Assembly: GCF_038396675.1 (NCBI RefSeq)
Contig: NC_088921.1
Location: forward strand, 35,901,001 to 35,965,000
Length of the DNA stretch: 64,000 nucleotides
Direction of reading: 5' to 3'
Source: Hydra vulgaris
Taxonomy: Eukaryota > Cnidaria > Hydrozoa > Anthoathecata > Hydridae
Positions 37,012-48,050 of this stretch are shown one piece after another; within the stretch, counting starts at the first letter, position 1; each line of letters begins with the position of its first letter. The notes beneath the pieces are model-generated. The model was not told the origin of the DNA. It searched no databases and saw only the letters and a program-made list of their open reading frames with translations. Made by a program: the position numbers and the translations under genes.

Positions 37012-38150
37012 TTAATCAACTGAAATGATATCATTTGTATCAACTGAAGTCTCTAGATTAAAATCAAAAGCAATATCATCTTCATCAATCTCATCTAGTC
37101 TCTGAAAAAATCTTATTTCATTTTTTGAAGTTTGATAATTACAAAATCCTCTTGTTTCAACTATGTACTTTGGAAGTAACTCAAGGACTATAACAAATTC
37201 CCATCGATGTAAAACAAGAGCTTTCAATACTGAGTCTTTACTGGATGGAGGAGGCTCAGCATACATATTTCTACCACCATTATTTCGTGGATCAAGAAAG
37301 TACGCGAACCCCATGGATGGTGTATGCACAAATTCCCATTGGTGTAAAACAAGAGCTTTCAATACTGAGTCTTCACTCCATATTTGCATTAAATTAACAA
37401 ATCCTAAAAAAACTTAAGAAAGTAAACAAGTATCTGATTCCAGTTTACCTATTAGTTTCGATAATGGTTTCATAACATTAATAAAACGTTGACAATCTTC
37501 CCAAAAAAAATTGTCTTGTATAATATTTATATACTCTAACTTTTTTGGGGATAAAGATATGCGCGTAAAGGCACCTGAGTTGACTAAATTCAAATGGATT
37601 AACTTGTTTTCAAGATTACGAGCAACTGATGTATGATGGCTAAAAGAATTATCAACATATTCTTTTATTGAACATTTTTCACCATTGAATGCATCCTTAT
37701 AGAGACGCCCACTAATGCATTTACTAGATGGAGGCTTATATGCAGGCCTAAGATTTGCATGATGTTGCTTCCAAGCAGAAGAATCAGCTAATGCAAAAGG
37801 TACTCCTGTATGGAAAAACACCCTTGCATATGATTTATCAATCTTTTCAATGTCATCTTTGTTTATAGTGTCAAAGTATGAATTTAGCATAGTTCTTTTA
37901 GAAGATTGCCTAGAAACTGAACCTTCAGAGATTTGTGAGGCCATTTTCATTGCTTCTTGTTTCAACTAAAACACTTTGAAGCTCTCTTTTTATTTTTTGA
38001 AGCACAATTTAACATTGTCAGATGCTTTTTCACATCCCCTTATATGCAGCATTCATCTGAAAGTTGAGCGTGCTGTAATTTGTTTATCACAATATTTGCA
38101 ATAAATTTTTCTTGTTGAACCTTTTCCAAAAAAAGAGACATGCTTTTAAA
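37012..38150 (-). pseudogene. hAT-family transposase remnant
   Basis: On the minus strand it begins with a BED-finger-like piece (YCKYCDKQITARSTF, HIRGCEK; about 38105-38040) broken by stops. A 183-residue open frame (37965-37414) follows with the hAT signature RVFFHTGVPFALADSSAWKQ and LRPAYKPPSSKCISGRLY, then FWEDCQRFINVMKPLSKLIG and LESD. A second frame (37389-37012) has WEFVHTPSMGFAYFLDPRNN, the hAT segment near the third catalytic region. The hATC dimerisation block is not found. Residues DSVLKALVLHxWEFV occur twice because of a 44-bp direct repeat (37199-37242 and 37333-37376). hAT transposases cut and paste with 8-bp duplications. No paired termini were found here. Confidence 0.82.
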
Positions 38151-38628
38151 TTTGATCAACCATCTTAATTATTTTACTTAAATACAATAGTAAACATATG
38201 TATAATATTGTTAACAATATTAAGTTAAAATTTTTGTTATTGGTAATAATTAACAATAACAATAATAATAATAAAAGTAGTAACAATAATAATTATAGTA
38301 ATTATTATCATTTGATTCAGATAACATAAATCCAAAGAATAAACAAAAAACATGTAAAAAAAAAAAGCAAAAATATTTTTTAAAAAAGGTAAAAAGCAAC
38401 ACAAACAACGTGGTATAAAAATTTATTGGTTTAAAACTATAACAGTTTAACAAACTAAAACAAAAAATATTAAAAAATCAAATTAAAAATCACTTTAATT
38501 ATTTATTCAATAATATAGTAAATAAAGTATAGCAATTAAATACATTAAGAAAATAAGTATAATCATTAAATCATCAAGTCATTCCGGAAATATTTCATAA
38601 ATAAAAAGCATATAGGTATACTAAATGG
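38151..38628. other. intergenic between hAT and P-like elements
   Basis: Simple-sequence tracts ('aacaataat' 38245-38310) and AT-rich DNA; no gene. Confidence 0.5.
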
Positions 38629-38637
38629 TATACTAAC
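38629..38637. repeat. 9-bp target duplication, left copy
   Basis: TATACTAAC directly precedes the P-like element and is repeated exactly at 41470-41478 after its right end. P elements usually give 8 bp, so one of the nine may be fortuitous. Confidence 0.85.
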
Positions 38638-39455
38638 CACTGATCTCAAAATATAACTGGATAGCATTGCGGCAAATTTTTTGAAGCCAGTTTTGGCCTC
38701 CCAAGATGGCGACGGTTTCGGTTGATTACAAATGAAGAAATTTTTGTTACGAACTTATATGTCATTTACATACATAAATATTATGAAATGTACATGTCTC
38801 AAATATAATTTTTGGTTTTACATATCAATAATTAAAAAAAAAAAGGCAATATTACATATTTACGTAAATTTCTCTATTGTTTAACAAAATATATTCTAAA
38901 CAATAAGTTTGTATAATTATTATTATTAATAAAGTAAGATATTATAAATATCTTGCTTTTTTAAAGATAAATAAATTTTATTAAATAAGATAAAAAATTT
39001 TTAGTTTTTTTTAATTAAGAATTAGTTTATTTAACATTAGTAAGAACAAATAAGGAACTAGTAGTTCTACAAGTTAACAATTTCCAAACAACTTTCGAAT
39101 AATTATTTTAAGTTTGAAAAACTGAAATAATTTTATTCATATTTTGTTTATTTTTCATTTAACTACTTACTTTTAATTTTAGTTTTACTATAAATTATTT
39201 GTTTAATATTGTTTATAATACAATTTATGCACCTTTTAGTTCTTAACTACCCAATGCTGTGTGCTAGAAGGTTAATAACTGCATGGTAGGCAGCTAAATA
39301 TCTTTTTAAAATAAACAATTATGAAATTAGTTTTTCAAATAGATATCACAAATTTACAAATGCTGCATGAACTATTAGCTGAGCTCTGTGAGTACACACA
39401 ACTCAGGGGTTCCTTATAGAATTTTTTTATTTAGTTATTTGTGTCTTATATTACT

Positions 39456-39460
<5 letters not shown>

Positions 39461-39548
<88 letters not shown>
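39461..39548. repeat. (TA)n microsatellite
   Basis: About 88 bp of TA inside the P-like element. Confidence 0.97.
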
Positions 39549-39553
<5 letters not shown>

Positions 39554-39559
39554 TTATTT

Positions 39560-40345
39560 TTCTAGTTAATTTGGCAGCCAAACTGCCAAATGAGCCAAAA
39601 AACAAGGAAAATATATTGTTATCACTTATAGTTGAGTCAAACATGAGGAGCTAGATCAATATTATTTTCAAGAAATCGACTGATCTCAAAGCAGCACTTG
39701 CTAATGCATTTTGAATTCCAATTTCATTTGGAAATAGGCAATCTATTAAAACAACCATTTAATTTGGAAACACCTTTCTGTTTCTTTGCGTATAACACTT
39801 ATGGTTGGTTTAATCAAACCTCCTATGTCTTTGAATTTTAAAAAGCTATTTTGTTTTAAATGAAAAGGGAGTACTAGTGCATTCTGACATTTAATGAGGA
39901 TATTTTTTTTTTAAGTCATTTTATCTACGTATCCAGCAATATATTGGATCAAAGTTTTTTTGTATTTAAATAGATTGTTGATGTTTGGAACATCTGCATT
40001 ATCGTGATCACTAACTGTTGGTTCCCTCTCCAAGAAATCATATTTTCTTATTAATTCAATTTCAGTAAAAGATATTTTAGAACTAAAATCACCAAAAGAA
40101 TCGTCTAAAACATATATATGAGTTTTATCTCTGATGCTGCAGTTTTCATATGAAAATCAAACGGTACTTTGCATAAAAAGTTATTTATATGTGAATTGTT
40201 GGCAATTGATATTGCTGTTAAACATTTCTGCAGATCTCACAGCACCAAAAAAGAGCTCTAGATGGTTTTGACTGAGCTTATATGATAATAAATAATTTAA
40301 TGGTGAACCTTCTTTTTCAACCCAGTCAAGAAACACCTTGCTGAC
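39560..40345 (-). pseudogene. P-element (THAP9-related) transposase C-terminal part
   Basis: The minus-strand reading has LLSYKLSQNHLELFFGAVRS (about 40290-40230). This is the hallmark block of P-element/THAP9 transposases, normally followed by a Gly/Asn-rich NNNPT segment; here NSNINCQQFTYK and a stop follow. Further on, after a frame change, come DDSFGDFSSKI, LEREPTVSDHDNADVPN, then IQYIAGYVDKMT (usual EYIAGYV) and NALVLPFHLKQNSFLKFKDI with GGLIKPT. The N-terminal THAP finger and RNase H-like core are absent or unreadable, and there are several stops. In active P elements this protein performs GTP-dependent excision and insertion. Confidence 0.82.
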
Positions 40346-40564
40346 TTTTTTATATTAATGAACTGTAAATAGCTGTTAAATAATTTTATAAATATGTTGT
40401 TGAGTTTATTTGCATAATAGATTGATTATATGACATTAAATTCAAGTAAAAATACTTGAATTTAATGTCATATAATCAATCTATTATGCAAATAAACTCA
40501 ACAACATATTTATAAAATTATTTAACAGCTATTTACAGTTCATTAATATAAAAAAGTCAGCAAG
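40337..40564. repeat. 228-bp perfect palindrome
   Basis: Two 112-bp arms (40337-40448 and 40453-40564) are exact reverse complements around a 4-nt AAAA loop. The left arm abuts the transposase reading frame, so the right arm is an inverted duplicate of a piece of the element. No mismatch was found. Confidence 0.95.
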
Positions 40565-40667
40565 CTGTAATATATAACCATAATACTTAACAGCAGGTAA
40601 GCAGGATATTTAATTAAAGTTAAGGAGATATTTCAAAGAGGAGGAAATGTTTTGAATATTTATATAA

Positions 40668-40950
40668 TTTAAATTTATTTATCTCTTTATATTATAAAGA
40701 GATAAATAAATTTTTTTCAAACAAATGTATTTTTATATACATTTGTTTCTTCAATTGTATTGAGTGATTATCATTCAAACTATAAGAAACTATTATTTAC
40801 TTTTTATTTGTTTTAAAAGTTGTTATAAATAACTATAATTCAGACCTGGGTTTTTTTTACCAGTATAAGTGACACTTAATATTTATTTAACTTATTTGAA
40901 TAATATTTTATTCAAATAGGTTATGCAATAATAGTATAATATAATTCTAG
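40668..40950. repeat. cluster of short hairpins
   Basis: Three stems: 'aaatttatttatctctttat' with its complement around 40690, 'aaacaaatgtat/atacatttgttt' around 40735, and 'ttatttgaata/ttattcaaata' around 40905. Confidence 0.75.
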
Positions 40951-41124
40951 AAGGAACCCCTAAGTTTTTGTATACTCACAGCACTCAGTTAACAATTCAT
41001 GCAGAATTTGTACAAAATGGCATCTTGCTACAAAAAATAGAGAATATAGTAGTAGAGAATATAGAGGGTAGAAATGATTGCCGTTTATCATATTGTTATG
41101 TTATTAACCTTCTAGCATACAGCA

Positions 41125-41167
41125 TTGGGAACTAAAAACTATAAGACTTATAGTTTTTAGTTCCCAA
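41125..41167. repeat. 43-bp palindrome
   Basis: TTGGGAACTAAAAACTATAA with G closes a 21-bp arm. A single A follows, then the exact complement. Confidence 0.9.
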
Positions 41168-41469
41168 TACTTATACATAAGACTTAACTTAATTTGTAAA
41201 TGCCATTTAATAATAAATTCAACTATACAAAAAAATAATTTCTTTTTTTCTCTAATATTTATAAAATTCATTTGTTTTCTTTTATTTTTAACAAATTTAT
41301 AAGCTTATTTAATTATTTTTTTTTGTAATTAGATATAGCCATTTAAAATGTATGTCGGTTTCACCGCTAGGAACTAAAATCGCCGCCATCTTGGACGGCC
41401 AATTTTAGCTTCAACATTTTTCGGAAAAAACAATAAAACCAGCTATCCAGTTATATTTTGAGATCAGTG

Positions 41470-41581
41470 TATACTAACATTCAGTATATCAAATATACGG
41501 TAAAGTTTACCGTAAAGTTAGTATATATACTAACTTTACGGTAAACTTTACCGTATATTTGGTATACTGAATGTTAGTATA
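41470..41581. repeat. 112-bp palindrome, split by the P-like insertion
   Basis: Arms of 56 bp meet at TA|TA (41525/41526) with one mismatch. The left arm starts with the target duplication. The right-hand continuation 'ccatttagt' (41582-41590) has its partner 'actaaatgg' at 38620-38628, left of the P-like element. The element therefore landed inside an older palindrome of about 130 bp. Confidence 0.9.
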
Positions 41582-41589
41582 CCATTTAG

Positions 41590-41674
41590 TCTACAATTTA
41601 TGTAGACTTGGGATCGCCGGTTACAGTATACCGTGTACTGTAACCAGCGATCCCTAGTCTACATAAATTGTAGA
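41590..41674. repeat. 85-bp imperfect palindrome with TCTACA/TGTAGA ends
   Basis: Arms beginning 'tctacaatttatgtagact' fold around 41632, with 'gatcgccggttacagtata' opposite 'actgtaaccagcgatc'. Its ends share the CTACA/TGTAG motif with 35.1 and 49.3 kb. Confidence 0.85.
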
Positions 41675-41876
41675 TAAATTTGGCTACATTATTTGCGTTG
41701 ACCGCCATTACTTCGGTAAAGTTATAGCAGTCAAGTAATGGCACATGGCTGATTTCACCCTTAAACCTCAGGGGTTTGAATTTGTTATACCTTCTTAAGT
41801 AATTTGTTAAAACAAAATTGCTACTTTTTAAATAAAATATCATTGTTCATAATATTATTACATACTTAGGTACATC

Positions 41877-43157
41877 GTGTATATTTGCATCGTATGTAGA
41901 TTAGTAATAAACGATATAGATCAATTTATTAAGCATATAAAAGGACATGAAATTACTGGTTCACTGAAACTCCTGTTTCGTTGTATGCAAATGCAATGCA
42001 GTAGCACGTTTTTAACACTATATAATTTATGCAGACATTTGAAATCATATCACCTTAATACTTTTGAAAGCAATGTAAGTTGTCTTGTTGAAAGATTTAC
42101 AGAAAATACTCGTACTTTTGAAAGCAATGGAAGTTGTTGTGGTGAAAACTGTAAAAAAAGGTAATTATAACTTTGATTTGAAGAATACAATTAGCGATGA
42201 AAACAATTTGGATAAAACTATTGATAATGAAAATAACTTTGATAATACTAATAATAGTATCGATAAATTGTACACTCAACAAGCAAGTAATGAAGAAAAC
42301 TATGTAGTTGCTGTTGTAATGGTTGTAGAACTCAGAACTAATAGTAACATACCATTCTGTGTTGTGCCTGATATTATTTCTTCATTTAATGTCATGGCAA
42401 ACTGTTCTCTTTCAGATTTATCAAATAAAATAGTTCAGGAAATAAAAGGCATTTCAGAAACAACCAAACAAGCACTTCTTAATAAATCGATGCCAATATT
42501 AGATAATGCTAGGTCTCCCTTAGAATTCATTAAAACAAGATATCAGCAAGATTCTTTTTTTGAAAAACATCAACTTTAAGTAAAACCTGAATCTGTTTTA
42601 TTTGGGCAAAGGTTTGAGTGCCATAATGATAAAGATAGGTTGGTGTATGATTTCTTTCAATATGTTTCTATTGAAGCAACCTTACGATCATTATTGTTAG
42701 ATAATGATTTTTGTTCACTCCTTTTCAAAGCTCATACACAAAATTTTTTTAATTTACACAGAGTTTTATGACGCTAATTTGTATGCATCCCATTCATTAT
42801 TTGCTGATAAGAATAAAAAGTCTGTTATGATTCAGTTATTTTATGATGGCATGGGAACAACAAATCCATTACGTGGACAATCTACTTTATGTAATATAGG
42901 AGTGTTTTATTACACTTTTAAAAACTTACCAAATAATTTAAATTCATGTTTTTCTAATGTTCATTTGCTGGCTTTGTGCTATTCTGAAGATTTAAAATAT
43001 TTTGGATTTGATCCTGTTTTAAATAAATTTAAAGCTGAGATAACAAAACTTCAAAATATTGGTTTCAATTGCGTATTTCCATTATTAGGTAGGCAAACTG
43101 TGTATGTTTATTTTATTCTATTTTTCTCACATAAATACAACACTGAATTGAGATAAA

Positions 43158-43188
<31 letters not shown>

Positions 43189-44462
43189 TGTTATTGTTCT
43201 GTTCTTTTTAGAACATTAAGCTCTCTATTTTATAGAATACATTTTTTTGTAGTGTAACGTTTTTGTATAGTTTTACATTAGGCTTATACTATATTATTCT
43301 TATAATATTTTAGGTGAGCAAACAATTTATGTTGGTTTATGTCAAGTTGCCTGAGATAATTTGGCTTTAAATGGTATTTTTGGGTTGATTGAATGTTTTT
43401 CAGCAAATTTTTTTTGCTCTGTGTGCTATGCAAAACAAAGTGACATTCAGAATTTCTTAACTGAAGATAAATTTACTTTAAGAACTGTTGAGTCACATCA
43501 ATAGGATGTTCAAATTTTAATGCAAATGGAAAATGCTGTAGTTAACCATGTAAGAGGAGTTAAGAAAGATTCTGTTTTAAATAAAATTCCAGACTTTCAT
43601 ATTTCTAATAACTTTGCAATTGATCCTATGCATACAATTCTAGAAGGACTAATTCCTATTCACCTTGCAGCCATTTTTACAAAAATTTGTAAAGAAAAAA
43701 AGATTTTTACTATTGACATATTAAATAAGAGAATGTCATATATCTTTAGTATGATAAGTACTGACAAACGAAATAAACCTCCTGCAATATTCAAAATTGA
43801 ATAAAATAAAATACATCCTTCAATGAAAGCAATGCAAATGTGGGCATTTTTTCGATTTTTGCCACTAGCTGTTGGCGATTTGATAAACGAAAATGTCAAA
43901 CAATGGATTTTTTTCATTCAACTTTGCAATTTAGTTGATATTTTATTAGCTCCTAAGTTTACATATAGTATGATAACTTTGCTTTGTGATCTCATTGAAG
44001 AACATTTACAATATTTCAAGGAACTTTTTCCAGATTTAAAACTGCGACCAAAGCAACATTTTTTGGTTCATTATCCAACCATTATTTTTCAAAGTGGCCC
44101 TTTTTATAAGAATGAGTTGCTTACGGTATGAACTTAAAAATTCATTTTTCAAACGATTGGCTCATACTGTTTGTAATTTTACAAACATTTACTATACACT
44201 TGCTTACAGGCATCAATATAATTCTTTACTTTCTAAATTGACTAAGCAACGCAATAGAGGAATACCTTTAGTATCAAAGTCTAATCGTATTTGTGTTAAT
44301 TTATTGCCATTTGAGAATGTGCTGTGTTTTAAATACAATTTAAAATCAGATGACCATGTCTTTGTTTCTTACAAAATTCATATTGGTAGCATAAATATTC
44401 GAAAAGATCATTATCTTGCTATTTCTATAAATAAAGATGGTTTGCCGATTTTTAATGTTTGA
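41877..44462 (+). pseudogene. C2H2 finger + DDE-like transposase core (5' part of gene)
   Basis: Two finger-like units open the protein: CIVCRLVINDIDQFIKHIKG and CMQMQCSSTFLTLYNLCRHL with HLKSYH. An acidic Asn/Asp-rich linker follows, then SDLSNKIVQEIKGISETTKQ. A stop (about 42579) interrupts the next block, which resumes as FGQRFECHNDKDRLVYDFFQ. One frame change later comes IQLFYDGMGTTNPL (first Asp), NLPNNLNSCFSNVHLLALCY, then a GT..AG intron (about 43089-43313). The next exon has GEQTIYVGLCQVA-stop-DNLALNG (second Asp), FAIDPMHTILEGLIP (Glu) and LRPKQHFLVHYP, then after another shift RYELKNSFFKRLAHTVCNF. I read D..D..E in a transposase-like fold. It resembles TE-derived proteins annotated as SAM-domain (SAMD3-like) in other animals; the family name is uncertain. 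Stops at about 42579, 43351 and 43502 and two shifts argue against function. Confidence 0.65.
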
Positions 44463-44917
44463 TTTTGTTATTTTTGTTACTAGTTTCAATTAGTAACGCA
44501 ATAAATTTATTTAAAAGAAAAATTAATTCATGGAAGCTAAAAAATTAATTCATAGAAGCTATGTGAAGTACTAAAAGTAGACAGATTGCCACAAAAATTA
44601 GTAACCAAGCTATTAGGTATTTATATATAAATTTTATTGTTTATTAAAAAAAGTTTATTTATCTTAATAAAAATGTAAAAAATTAAAACAAATATCAACT
44701 GACTTCTGTCTTTAAGGAGGCAGCTTTATTCCACGCCACTTCTTCAATGTTGATTTTAATTTTAGTTTTTAAAATTTTTTCTTAAATTATTTTAATAACA
44801 AATCTTATAATTCTAAAATTCTGGTTGCAATAATGTGAATTATAATACTTTGATATGTTTTTATAATTTTAGTTTTTGTAATCAATTTAAAGAAATGTAA
44901 TATTTATATTCTAAAAT
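44463..44917. other. probable intron between transposase core and SAM exons
   Basis: AT-rich DNA without ORFs. 'gaagaagcaatgg' follows an AG acceptor near 44927. Confidence 0.4.
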
Positions 44918-46693
44918 TTATTTTAGAAGAAGCAATGGATCTCAATTCCTTTGTATCAGTAAATGAAAATGATTTGGTTGAATTAGGTTTTAAAATGGGA
45001 CAGAAAAAAACTTATAATACAGTGGTTGCAGTCATGTGCAGTTGTACCTATAATTGGTTTCTTACAGCCTCAAGCAACATGAAACATTACATGAATTATC
45101 ACCAGTGCTAAACTTAATAGCTGCACCAATTCAGAGAAATATCCCATTCACACCCTCTAGTAATGTATAAACTTTTTTATTTAAAATATTTGTTAAAGAG
45201 AGAATCATTAGTATAGGATCTATCATATGTTTTTAAATTAAATAGTTATATCCTGTGAAAGAAGTACTCTTTAAAAATGACAACAGTTCCACAAGTGTTC
45301 ACGGCCCAACACTCATGACAAAGTTATTAAGTGGTGAAATATATTCAACAGTGTAAGTATATTTGTATCAATATTTTATCTTTTTTGTATTTGTTAATAT
45401 GTTTATTATGCTAGTTTCATATTAAATGTTACTTTGTTTAGAAAGGATATGCCCTCAAAGGAGGAAAAATTAGCTATGGCTATTTCGATATTGGCAGATT
45501 TCCCTTGTCTAAAAAGTAAACTTATGGAATCTGGTCATGTAAGTGTTTTAGGATTTATTATGTTGTTTCATTGAAATGTGAATTATTCTATGCATTTATA
45601 AACTTTTGGATTTTCTATAAAATAAATTGTGTTTTATACATTAAGGAGCATTTTTATTGTGGAAAATCTCACACTGGCCATATTGAGATTTATGTTAGAC
45701 AACGGCGCTTAAGATCTAAACAAATAATCACAAAATGGAATCATAGAAAAGGAATGCAGGTTTTTTAACAAATTTAGTATGTACGTAGTATTTAATACAT
45801 TTTTAGCATGAATGATTGTGTCAATTTTTTTTGATTCATTACTATTATTAGACCACATTGTCGAGAACTTGTCTGTGAAGAAAATTGCGAAGTTGAACGT
45901 ATGCTCCGAGAACGTCGTCCAACAGCTCTTAACCAAGAAGAGCTGCTGCACATGATGGCTGAGTCACGAATTTTTCGAAAAGATTGGATCTTAAACACAA
46001 AACCAAATGCTACTCTTATCCTGAAAAGATATCCGAGGTTTTTGGATATGAATGAAACTGCAAGTTTTTTACTAAAATTCTTATAAATCTCATAAATTGG
46101 TTTCAAATTTAAATTAATCTATTTAAATCTATGCTGCGCTTATATTTGAATGTGCTTTTTGAAGTTATATCCAAGGTGTGTTTTAATTTGTATTATGTTC
46201 TTGTTTAGATACAGCAAGAGTTTTCTTTTTTAGTTGGAGAATTTAAAGATATTCGAAATCAATGGTCATTATGTAAAGATACAATTTTACAACTTGCAGT
46301 TACTGCTTCGGAAAAAGATGAAGATTTGAAAGAAGAGTTATTTTGTATTAGTGCTGTTGAAAATGAATTTGATGAAGGTATTAATTAAATTATTAATTGA
46401 AACTTTTTTTAGAAATTGAAAATATTTTATATTAAAGGTAATGGAACGTATACATGTTATAGAAAGCTTTTTTTTATTAGCAAAAAAAACAATTGTATCT
46501 TTTAAAGCACTACCGTATTTATTGCCATCTCCGCCAAAGAGAGGAAAAAAGGAACCTAGAAAGTCTGGTAAAGCAACATCGATGCGTTTTATTGTTGAAC
46601 TTGAGGTTAGTATTTAGTTTTTTGTTTCTTTTCTACAGCTTTTATTTCTGATGATTTCTTATATTTTTTCATTACTGGATTTAAAAATAATAA

Positions 46694-47825
46694 TTTTTTT
46701 TTTTTTTTTTTTTTAAAAAACATCTTCGCTTCCAACAAGGCTGCAAGCAGCCACTAATTAAAGTTAGAAGTTACTGAAAGAGAAAAGATGAGATTGTAGA
46801 GCAAGATAACGATTGACGGACGACTTAAAAGATTGCAAATTATATGAATCAGGAAAGCAAGATGAAGGAAGCGAATTCCAAAGAATTGATGTTCGAGGAA
46901 AAAAACTAGACGAATAAGCGTTTTTGGAGCACTTAGGAACAGTCACAGAAAAAGGATGACACTTAATTGAATGATGAGTAACACGAGAATGAATTTTAGT
47001 AGATGGCACAAGAGACGCTAGCTCTTTAGAGCAGTGCCCATTATAGTATTTGTAGAAAAGAGAAAGAGAAGCAACATTACGACGATGTGATAATGGTTGG
47101 AGGTTGGCTGCAAGAGTAGGTCCAACTATGTTTAAAATGCGTTTTTGCACCTTGTCTAAAAGGGAAAGAGCATCATTAGAAGATCCGCCCCAGATATGGC
47201 AACAGTATTCCATACAAAGCCGGATTTGAGATTTGTAGAGATAGAGAATAGAATCCGAAGTAAGAAAGTGACGACCTCGATAAAGAGATGCAACCTTAGC
47301 AGATGCTAATTTTGCAACTGATTTAGTATATGGTTTCCAAGAAAGATTGGAAGTAAGAGTTAATCCTAGAAGATGAAGAGTAGGTGACACATCGAGTACA
47401 TCAACGTTCATAAATATAGGAAGATCTAAATTATTGCGATAACGATTGGCTGAAAAAAATTGAGTTTTATCTGAATTAAAGTTCACCAGCCACTGTGAGC
47501 CCCATGCTGTAGCAGAAGTGAGATCTTTTTCAAGCTCAAATGCCCCCTTCAAGCAATCAGAGGGTGTTGGTTTCTTATCACGACAAGAATAAATGGTAGT
47601 ATCATCAGCAAACAATGCCACCTTAGATGTGAGAATATCTGGAAGATCGTTAATGTAAATTAAAAAGAGTATAGGGCCAAGGATAGAACCCTGAGGAACC
47701 CCTGAAGTTACTGAATAAGAAGAAGAGTGTTGTCCATCAAGGACAACTTTTATGCTACGATTGGAAAGAAAGGATTCAATATTTTCATCAAGTTCTTTGA
47801 AATCAGGAGCAAATGTAGACAAATT
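46694..47825 (-). mobile_element. 5'-truncated LINE (Jockey-like) in an intron
   Basis: The coding sequence lies on the minus strand. It has an A-rich 3' tail (plus-strand T run 46691-46714) and loses its 5' end near 47825, midway through the RT. The retained 352-residue frame (47822-46764) is open throughout. The same family occurs decayed at 31.9-33.9 kb. It sits antisense between two exons of the zinc finger-DDE-SAM gene. Confidence 0.92.
46764..47822 (-). pseudogene. LINE reverse transcriptase, 3' half, uninterrupted frame
   Basis: It opens at DFKELDENIESFLSNRSIKV, then has the RT motif SGVPQGSILGPILFLIYIND, the catalytic VALFADDTTIYSC, and the thumb WLVNFNSDKTQFFSANRY. The conserved post-RT tail is YCCHIWGGSSNDALSLLDKV, IVGPTLAANLQPLSHRRNVA and FFPRTSILWNSLPSSCFP. 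It lacks the endonuclease domain and the first RT motifs, so it is a dead-on-arrival copy, but the absence of internal stops shows that insertion is recent relative to the other LINEs here. Confidence 0.93.
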
Positions 47826-47889
47826 TTCCTAAAAATAATAAATTATCCAACCTAATAATAATTTATCCAACCTAGCCAAGTTTTGCAAA

Positions 47890-48050
47890 AAAACCTGTAA
47901 AATAGTGTTATTTTTCCAAAAACTAAACGAAAATTTGGAAACCTTGTGGAACTTTTAAACTTAATTCATATATGAATTAAGTTAAAAGTTCCACAAGATT
48001 TCCAAATTTTCGTTTAGTTTTTGGGAAAATGTCACTATTTTACAGGTTTT
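47890..48050. repeat. 161-bp imperfect palindrome
   Basis: Arms starting 'aacctgtaaaatagtg' are inverted around 47970/47971 (ttaattcata|tatgaattaa), with a few mismatches and small gaps. It lies in the last intron, just beyond the LINE 5' end. Confidence 0.88.

Larger units (their letters stand above)
38638..41469 (-). mobile_element. P-element/THAP9-like DNA transposon, 2.8 kb, decayed
   Basis: 28-bp terminal inverted repeats (CACTGATCTCAAAATATAAC...GGATAGC, 38638-38665, and inverse 41442-41469) lie between 9-bp direct repeats. Subterminal sequence also pairs in inverse, with breaks: 'ccgccatcttggacggcc' versus 'cctcccaagatggcgacgg', 'tgctagaaggttaataac', and 'ctgagctctgtgagtacaca' with 'caggggttcc'. 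The arms thus extend several hundred bases. The interior encodes a P-type transposase fragment on the minus strand, plus (TA)n and a 228-bp palindrome. Confidence 0.9.
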
